From Lachnospiraceae bacterium (GTDB lineage: Bacteria; Bacillota_A; Clostridia; Lachnospirales; Lachnospiraceae): a DNA stretch of 10,480 nucleotides. Position numbers and translations under genes: made by a program. The notes beneath the pieces were generated by a model. It was given only the letters and a program-made list of their open reading frames with translations, made no database searches and was not told the DNA's origin. Within the stretch, counting starts at the first letter, position 1. Each line of letters opens with the position of its first letter. This document shows, one piece after another, positions 6,476 through 10,480 of the stretch. The stretch spans positions 1-10,480 of the forward strand of contig JAQUUB010000020.1 of the NCBI GenBank assembly GCA_028694115.1, in the 5' to 3' direction.

Positions 6476-7133
6476 TTTTACAGATAGTAGTATGAATCAA
6501 TATCTTCCTTTAAGAGATGTCGTATTTATTTCTCTACGTCAGGCAATATTGACGGGAGATTTACGACCAGGAGAACGACTGATGGAGATTCATCTGGCAG
6601 AACGTCTTGGTGTTAGTCGGACTCCGATTCGGGAAGCAATCAGAAAATTGGAATTAGAGGGACTTGTGGTAATGATTCCAAGAAAAGGCGCACATGTGGC
6701 GAGCATCACCGAAAAACATTTACAGGATGTTCTTGAAGTAAGAAGAGCACTAGAATCACTTGGAATAGCGCTTGCTTGTGAAAGAATTACAAAAGCAGAA
6801 TTGATAGAACTTAATCATGCGTGCAAAGAATTTGAAAAAAGTACAAAAAGCTTGCAATTAACTGAGGTTGCAAAAGCCGATGTCGCATTTCATGATATCA
6901 TCATTAAGGCAAGTAAAAATATGCGTTTAATGACTCTTATGAATAATTTATCAGAACAAATGTATCGCTATCGTTTTGAATATTTAAAAGATATTACAAA
7001 TTACAATGCCCTAGTGCAGGAACATCAAAATATCTATGAAGCCCTGACCCAGCAAAATGTCGAACGTGCAGTTGAACTGATGAAGGTTCATGTTGATAAT
7101 CAGGCAATTTATATTTTCAACCATCTTGCATAA
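6465..7133 (+). CDS. GntR-family transcriptional regulator with FCD domain
   Basis: One-domain-plus-sensor repressor of the FadR/FCD type, 222 residues from ATG 6465. Residues about 15-80 form the winged helix, including the hallmark GERLMEIHLAERLGVSRTPIREAIRKLELEGLV. The C-terminal all-helical FCD domain keeps the metal-ligand set D139, H143, H187 and H209, so a metal-dependent small-acid effector is likely for this group. The ligand cannot be told from sequence. The start is uncertain: GTG at 6453 and ATG 6492 are in frame. ATG 6465 overlaps ispE by 11 bases and may use AAGGTGG at 6446-6452. Co-transcription with ispE and a palindrome at that promoter suggest autoregulation; a near-copy ahead of the murI group suggests a second target. 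Confidence 0.9.
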   Translation: MNHDFTDSSMNQYLPLRDVVFISLRQAILTGDLRPGERLMEIHLAERLGVSRTPIREAIRKLELEGLVVMIPRKGAHVASITEKHLQDVLEVRRALESLGIALACERITKAELIELNHACKEFEKSTKSLQLTEVAKADVAFHDIIIKASKNMRLMTLMNNLSEQMYRYRFEYLKDITNYNALVQEHQNIYEALTQQNVERAVELMKVHVDNQAIYIFNHLA

Positions 7134-7139
7134 TACCAG

Positions 7140-7247
7140 GGTCAAAAGAAAGTAGACCGATCAGGTCGGATTTCGAATGTTTTAGGATTGTGAGAGCACA
7201 AAGTGCGTAACAATCCGTAGGTATCAGGGGTAAAATACCATTTGACC
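7140..7247 (+). ncRNA. Candidate structured RNA with cloverleaf-like fold
   Basis: A closing stem, GGTCAAA (7140-7146) with TTTGACC (7241-7247), encloses three hairpins. The first is GACC/GGTC (7155-7158, 7164-7167), or in a shifted register CCGA/TCGG (7157-7160, 7166-7169). The second is GGATTGT/ACAATCC (7185-7191, 7210-7216), capped by GCAC/GTGC (7196-7199, 7203-7206) across a purine-rich internal loop (GAGA opposite GTA). The third is GGTAT/ATACC (7220-7224, 7235-7239) with a 10-base loop. It lacks a T-loop and anticodon arm, so it is not a tRNA, and I match it to no known riboswitch class. It may be a leader of the following genes or a free RNA. No clear promoter or terminator borders it. 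Confidence 0.45.
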
Positions 7248-7254
7248 GCAACAT

Positions 7255-7268
7255 CATTGTATAGAATG
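7255..7268 (+). promoter_or_regulatory. Second candidate GntR operator
   Basis: CATTGTATAGAATG is an imperfect palindrome whose core TTGTATAGAA (7257-7266) differs by one base from the perfect site at 5519-5528. It lies about 55 bases upstream of the small peptide gene, eight bases after TTGACC (7242-7247, 5/6 to a sigma-A -35). TAGAAT inside it (7262-7267) resembles a -10, but the 14-base spacing is too short for a confident promoter. Confidence 0.35.
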
Positions 7269-7321
7269 GTGTTAATATGGTAATAACTCTTTTATTCCTT
7301 TATAGAGAATAGGAGAGATAA

Positions 7322-7528
7322 ATGATGGGATGGAAAGATAAATGTAAACTAATAATGGGATTAGCAGCAGTGATCTGTTTTGCAGCTATGTATCCAAGGC
7401 TTTCTTATGTAGAAGGCATCTGTAGCGTTGTGAATGAAAATGGGGAACAGGTGGATGGTTCTTCTATTTTAACAGCATCTGCAAATCAGATTCAAATCAG
7501 CTTTGGCTTGTTTGACTTGAATTATTAA
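7322..7528 (+). CDS. Small putative exported or membrane-anchored peptide
   Basis: A 68-residue product that I do not recognise. A short basic start (MMGWKDKCK) is followed by a hydrophobic stretch at about 10-24 (LIMGLAAVICFAAM), as in a signal peptide or single membrane anchor. The remainder is polar, with no clear lipobox or signal-peptidase site, and ends in FGLFDLNY. AGGAGAG at 7311-7317 is a good ribosome-binding site; ATG 7322 is five bases and the adjacent ATG 7325 eight bases from it, so either may be used. It lies 38 bases before murI in the same direction and may belong to its operon. It could be a remnant of a longer gene, but the site and hydrophobic N-terminus favour a real small protein. 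Confidence 0.55.
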   Translation: MMGWKDKCKLIMGLAAVICFAAMYPRLSYVEGICSVVNENGEQVDGSSILTASANQIQISFGLFDLNY

Positions 7529-7566
7529 GGGATAACCGTTAAAATATAAGAGAGGATAGAGATAGA

Positions 7567-8394
7567 ATGAGAGAAATTGACAAGTATTCGCCAATTGGAA
7601 TTTTTGATTCCGGCGTTGGTGGTCTTACGGTAGCGAGAGAACTAATGAAGCAGTTACCGAATGAACGATTGATTTACTTTGGAGATACCGCGCGTGTACC
7701 CTATGGTAGTAAGTCAAAAGAAACAGTAACAAAATTCTCTAAACAGATTGTACGTTTTCTACTAGAACAAAAGGTAAAAGCAATTGTTGTAGCGTGTAAT
7801 ACAGCCAGTGCTGTCGCGTTAAATGAGATTGAAGAAGAAATAGAAATTCCTATTATTGGAGTTGTAAGACCAGGTGCCAGAGCAGCAGCAGAAACAACAA
7901 AGAATTTAAAGGTTGGAGTCATTGCTACCGAAGCAACGATACATAGTGAGATTTATAATCAGTTTATAAAAAAAATAAATGATAAGGTAGAGATTATTGG
8001 AACGGCATGTCCGCTGTTCGTTCCGCTGGCAGAAGAGGGTCTGATCGAAGATCCTGTGACAGACGAAATTGCCAGAAGATATTTAGAAGTATTAAAGGAT
8101 ACAGGAATTGATACGTTAATATTAGGCTGTACCCATTACCCTTTGTTACGTTCTACGATTCAAAAGACAATGGGAGAAGAGGTAAGACTTGTAAATCCAG
8201 CATATGAAACGGCACGAGAATGCAAAGGAATGTTGGAAATGTGCATGCTCTTAAATGATAAACAGCCAGAACTGGGACAGAAACAGTATCAGTTTTTTGT
8301 TAGTGATGAAGCAGATAAATTTAAAAATTTTGCAAATTCTATTTTACCTTACGGAATATTAAGTGCAAAGAAGATAAATATAGAGGAGTATTAA
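7567..8394 (+). CDS. murI: Glutamate racemase
   Basis: Cofactor-independent cytosolic enzyme that converts L-glutamate to D-glutamate for the peptidoglycan stem peptide. The 275-residue length is normal. The Asp/Glu racemase fold shows GIFDSGVGGLT with D14, the GDTARVPYG loop, the first catalytic cysteine C77 in ACNTASA, GVVRPGA, and the second catalytic cysteine C188 in LGCTHYPLL. AGAGG at 7551-7555 precedes the ATG by eleven bases. The stop lies six bases before the DUF1934 gene, whose ribosome-binding site is inside the murI end, so the two are probably translated together. Confidence 0.96.
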   Translation: MREIDKYSPIGIFDSGVGGLTVARELMKQLPNERLIYFGDTARVPYGSKSKETVTKFSKQIVRFLLEQKVKAIVVACNTASAVALNEIEEEIEIPIIGVVRPGARAAAETTKNLKVGVIATEATIHSEIYNQFIKKINDKVEIIGTACPLFVPLAEEGLIEDPVTDEIARRYLEVLKDTGIDTLILGCTHYPLLRSTIQKTMGEEVRLVNPAYETARECKGMLEMCMLLNDKQPELGQKQYQFFVSDEADKFKNFANSILPYGILSAKKINIEEY

Positions 8395-8400
8395 ATAGAA

Positions 8401-8844
8401 ATGACGAAGGATGTCCTTGTTTCCATTACAGGTCTTCAATTTGACGGCATGGAGGATGGAAATGAAATTGAAGTAATCACTAAAGGAGATTACTATAAAA
8501 AGAACAATAAACATTATGTTCTATTTGAAGAAGTGACAGAGGGTGCAACACAACCGACCAAGAATACGCTACGTTTTACAGAGCACATTCTAGAGCTAAG
8601 GCGGAAAGGTGCCACAAATGTACACATGGTCTTTGATGAAAAAAATAAAACCATGAGTAGCTATGGCACTCCATATGGAGAAATTTTGATTGGTATTGAC
8701 ACAGACAATGTGACTTATACAGAGTCAGAAGAAAAGATACAACTACTTGTTGAGTATGCGTTAGAAGTGAATTACGAATTTCTGGCAGATTGCAAAATTA
8801 AGGTTAACATTTGTTCGAAAGGGAGCGAATTTAGCCTTCAATAG
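8401..8844 (+). CDS. DUF1934 (YwiB-like) protein
   Basis: A 147-residue protein of the DUF1934 family, named after Bacillus subtilis YwiB, which has a small calycin-like beta barrel. Its biochemical role is not established. The pattern fits: VSITGLQFDG near the N-terminus, alternating strands, the G-D-Y-Y-K turn, LRFTEHILELRRKG and IGIDTDNVTY, then a C-terminal strand pair ending GSEFSLQ. No signal peptide or membrane segment is seen. GAGGAG at 8383-8388, within the end of murI, is its likely ribosome-binding site, 12 bases before ATG. It sits between two cell-envelope precursor enzymes, but the family also occurs beside argS in other Firmicutes, so the context does not fix its function. Confidence 0.88.
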   Translation: MTKDVLVSITGLQFDGMEDGNEIEVITKGDYYKKNNKHYVLFEEVTEGATQPTKNTLRFTEHILELRRKGATNVHMVFDEKNKTMSSYGTPYGEILIGIDTDNVTYTESEEKIQLLVEYALEVNYEFLADCKIKVNICSKGSEFSLQ

Positions 8845-8885
8845 GATAAAACAAGCACAAAAAGCAGTGCAGAAATGAGGATAAA

Positions 8886-9776
8886 ATGAGAGTAAGAAAA
8901 GCGATTATACCAGCTGCGGGTCTGGGTACCAGATTTTTGCCAGCAACAAAGGCGCAGCCAAAGGAGATGCTGGCGATTGTGGATAAGCCAACAATTCAGT
9001 ATATTATTGAGGAAGCAGTTGCCTCTGGTATTCAGGATATTATTATTGTAACAGGTAGAAACAAGAGATCTATTGAAGATCATTTTGACCGCTCCATAGA
9101 ATTGGAATTAGAATTAGAGAGGAATGGGAAGCAGGAAGTTCTTGATATGGTAAGGGATATCTCAGAAATGGCGAATATCCATTATATAAGACAAAAACAA
9201 CCAAGAGGACTTGGACATGCTATACTTACAGCAAAACATTTTATTGGAGATGAGCCATTTGCTGTTTTATTGGGTGATGATGTAGTAGTCGCACAGCAGC
9301 CATGCTTAAGCCAGATGCTGAATGTATATGATGAGTATAAAACTTCTGTATTAGGCGTTCAAAAGGTGGATCCTTCCGTAGTGAATAAATATGGAATTGT
9401 CGATTGCAAGTACGTGGATGAACGTGTTTATAAGGTAAAGGATATGGTAGAAAAACCAAATCCTAAGGAGGCTCCTTCTAATATTGCTGCACTTGGTCGT
9501 TATATAATAACACCCAATATTTTTCCTTACTTAGAGACGCAGTCAGTTGGAGCAGGAGGCGAAATACAGTTAACAGATGCATTAAGACGTCTTGCAAAGG
9601 ATGAAGCAATGTATGCATATGATTTCAAAGGACATCGTTATGATGTTGGAACAAAGTCGGGATTTATTCAGGCAAATATCGAATTCGCATTAAGAAATGA
9701 TGAAACAAGAGATGAAATGAAAGCATACTTAAATGCACTTCATGAAAATATGGATCAGATGTTATCTTATGAATAA
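8886..9776 (+). CDS. galU: UTP-glucose-1-phosphate uridylyltransferase
   Basis: Cytosolic nucleotidyltransferase that makes UDP-glucose from UTP and glucose-1-phosphate, a donor for glycolipids, exopolysaccharide and other envelope glycans. The 296 residues match GalU. Visible are the UTP-binding PAAGLGTRFLPATKAQPKEM at 9-28, TGRNKRSIEDHFD, the uridine-contacting QPRGLGHA, the Mg-binding GDD at 130-132, MVEKP, GRYI, GGEIQLTDA and the C-terminal GHRYDVGTKSGF. TGAGGA at 8876-8881 is the ribosome-binding site. It is the last gene of the group beginning at or before murI, 41 bases after the DUF1934 gene, and is followed by a strong terminator. Confidence 0.96.
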   Translation: MRVRKAIIPAAGLGTRFLPATKAQPKEMLAIVDKPTIQYIIEEAVASGIQDIIIVTGRNKRSIEDHFDRSIELELELERNGKQEVLDMVRDISEMANIHYIRQKQPRGLGHAILTAKHFIGDEPFAVLLGDDVVVAQQPCLSQMLNVYDEYKTSVLGVQKVDPSVVNKYGIVDCKYVDERVYKVKDMVEKPNPKEAPSNIAALGRYIITPNIFPYLETQSVGAGGEIQLTDALRRLAKDEAMYAYDFKGHRYDVGTKSGFIQANIEFALRNDETRDEMKAYLNALHENMDQMLSYE

Positions 9777-9792
9777 AAGAAATAGAATAGAT

Positions 9793-9835
9793 AGGAGCAC
9801 TTCCTTTAAAAAGAAGTGCTCCTGTATTTTTATTA
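9793..9835 (+). terminator. Bidirectional terminator after galU
   Basis: AGGAGCACTTC (9793-9803) and GAAGTGCTCCT (9813-9823) form a perfect 11-bp stem with a nine-base loop, followed by GTATTTTTATTATT. The minus-strand side is also T-rich (ATTCTATTTC after the stem), so it likely ends the convergent membrane-protein gene as well. Confidence 0.9.
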
Positions 9836-10309
9836 TTTAAGTGGTTTTGCTCCGGCTTTCTCCTGGGCTTTTTCAATTGCCTGTTTCAGCTTGCTTTTCT
9901 TTTTAGGTTCCACTTTAATTACGTTGCCTCTGACACCTTTTACAGCAGTAATATAAATTCCACTAACGGTTGCTTTTACTTCTTTTTTTACAGGAACCAA
10001 ATCAAATATTTTCTCATCACATACGAGAGTCATGATCTGTGGACCAACTTTTGCTTTGACGATAGGAAGTTTAGAACCTCTCATAAGCTTAGGTGTCTGG
10101 TCGATTACCATCTGAGGTAATCCGGATTCTTTGATTTTCATACGCTTCTTATCAATGATAAGCATGGAAATTGTTTGCTTTGCAGCATCAATCTGTGCCT
10201 GCTGTGCCTCCTGCTTTTTCTGAGCTCTTTTTCCAAAAAAATATAAAACGGCGACTGCGACAATCAAAATGCCTAAGATAATTAATAATACAATTACAGG
10301 TGTTGACAC
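9833..10309 (-). CDS. Single-pass membrane protein of unknown function
   Basis: A 158-residue protein starting from GTG at 10309, with AAGGAGG seven bases upstream, which fixes the start. Residues about 4-25 are one hydrophobic helix (VIVLLIILGILIVAVAVLYFF), followed by a basic, Gln/Ala-rich segment (26-45) that is probably helical and cytoplasmic. The rest is a soluble beta-rich domain (about 47-135) containing KKRMKIKESGLP, PKLMRGSKLPIVKAKVGP, MTLVCDEKIFD and VKATVSGIYITAVKG, then a lysine-rich tail. I recall similar uncharacterised proteins in other Lachnospiraceae but no function. It is a single-gene unit convergent with galU. Confidence 0.85.
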   Translation of the reverse strand: MSTPVIVLLIILGILIVAVAVLYFFGKRAQKKQEAQQAQIDAAKQTISMLIIDKKRMKIKESGLPQMVIDQTPKLMRGSKLPIVKAKVGPQIMTLVCDEKIFDLVPVKKEVKATVSGIYITAVKGVRGNVIKVEPKKKSKLKQAIEKAQEKAGAKPLK

Positions 10310-10346
10310 GTTGTTTCCTCCTTAAAATAGAAAATATCTTCATTTA

Positions 10347-10375
10347 TTTATATCATTGTTTGAGTGAATAAGCAA
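10347..10375 (-). promoter_or_regulatory. Promoter of the minus-strand membrane-protein gene
   Basis: On the minus strand TTGCTT (10375-10370) and TATAAA (10352-10347) are separated by exactly 17 bases, with an extended -10 TG just upstream of TATAAA. The -35 matches consensus at only its first three bases, which the extended -10 could offset. The leader to the GTG is about 30 bases. Confidence 0.6.
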
Positions 10376-10401
10376 GAGAACATGAAACTTTTGTGAAAGA
10401 C

Positions 10402-10430
10402 TTTTAATATAGGAAAATTTGTGGTATAAA
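10402..10430 (+). promoter_or_regulatory. Promoter reading out of the right end of the window
   Basis: TATAAA (10425-10430) carries an extended -10 TG (10422-10423) and a weak -35 TTTTAA (10402-10407) at spacing 17. A transcript would start near 10437 and run rightward out of the window, so its gene is not visible. It is divergent from the minus-strand membrane-protein promoter. Confidence 0.5.
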
Positions 10431-10439
10431 TGTAAAGTC

Positions 10440-10456
10440 GGCTATTATAATTAGCC
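10440..10456 (+). repeat. Hairpin at the start of the rightward transcript
   Basis: GGCTA (10440-10444) and TAGCC (10452-10456) form a 5-bp stem with a 7-base AT-rich loop within the first bases of the predicted transcript. A 5' stem-loop may protect the message; the loop also contains a TATAAT without a matching -35. Confidence 0.35.
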
Positions 10457-10468
10457 ACTTAAAGGTAG

Positions 10469-10480
10469 AAGTGTGAAAAG
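10469..10480 (+). repeat. 12-base copy of the window's left end
   Basis: AAGTGTGAAAAG at the very end is identical to positions 1-12, the left arm of the pyrC leader hairpin. The match may continue outside the window on either side. Confidence 0.6.

Noticed and set aside
7140..7247. A tRNA gene or T-box leader
   Set aside because: The stem sizes recall a tRNA, but there is no GTTCRA T-loop, no 7-base anticodon loop and the length is 108 bases. The T-box signature GGGTGGNACCGCG is absent.
7512..7550. Separate promoter for murI (TTGACT with TAAAAT or TATAAG)
   Set aside because: Spacings of 22 and 27 bases are too long, and the only -35 at 17 bases from TATAAG is poor (TTATTA).
8855..8873. 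GCAC/GTGC stem before galU as a terminator
   Set aside because: Only four pairs with a long loop and no T-run.
8838..9083. Minus-strand reading frames over galU, murI and pyrC
   Set aside because: They lie antisense to well-supported genes, lack ribosome-binding sites and recognisable composition, and are shadows of the real frames.

Overview
The window looks like a chromosomal segment of a low-GC, spore-forming Firmicute of the class Clostridia, most likely a Lachnospiraceae relative. The reasons are AT-rich DNA, strong GGAGG ribosome-binding sites, TTG and GTG starts beside ATG, a two-subunit class 1B dihydroorotate dehydrogenase (PyrK plus PyrD), and a SPOCS/LysM spore-envelope protein of the SipL kind. 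Nothing resembles a phage, insertion sequence, CRISPR array or recently transferred block.

Layout. Positions 1-139 hold a folded leader ahead of a tight pyrimidine operon, pyrC-pyrK-pyrD (140-3118), which makes dihydroorotate and then orotate. The operon ends in a hairpin (3132-3173) whose right arm contains the ribosome-binding site of the next gene, a sipL-like spore gene (3182-4732). A bidirectional terminator separates that gene from a convergent, cysteine-free protein of unknown function on the minus strand (4766-5341). A divergent intergenic region then carries a strong promoter for ispE (isoprenoid synthesis), which overlaps the start of an FCD-type GntR regulator. A TTGTATACAA palindrome at the predicted transcript start suggests autoregulation.

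Between gntR and the next genes (7134-7321) lies a possible structured RNA (7140-7247) folding like a cloverleaf, followed by a second, imperfect copy of the palindrome. A small secreted or membrane-anchored peptide gene (7322-7528) comes next, then murI (glutamate racemase), a DUF1934 protein and galU (UDP-glucose synthesis), which together form a cell-envelope precursor group. A bidirectional terminator after galU faces a convergent single-pass membrane protein on the minus strand (9833-10309). The last 170 bases hold divergent promoters and the start of a leader whose last 12 bases are identical to the first 12 bases of the window.

Most genes are ordinary housekeeping genes. The more novel material is regulatory: the pyrC leader with competing pairings, the terminator that hides the sipL ribosome-binding site around a possible sporulation promoter, the candidate GntR operators, and the unidentified structured RNA. 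All folds and promoters were read by eye and none was tested by covariation or experiment.
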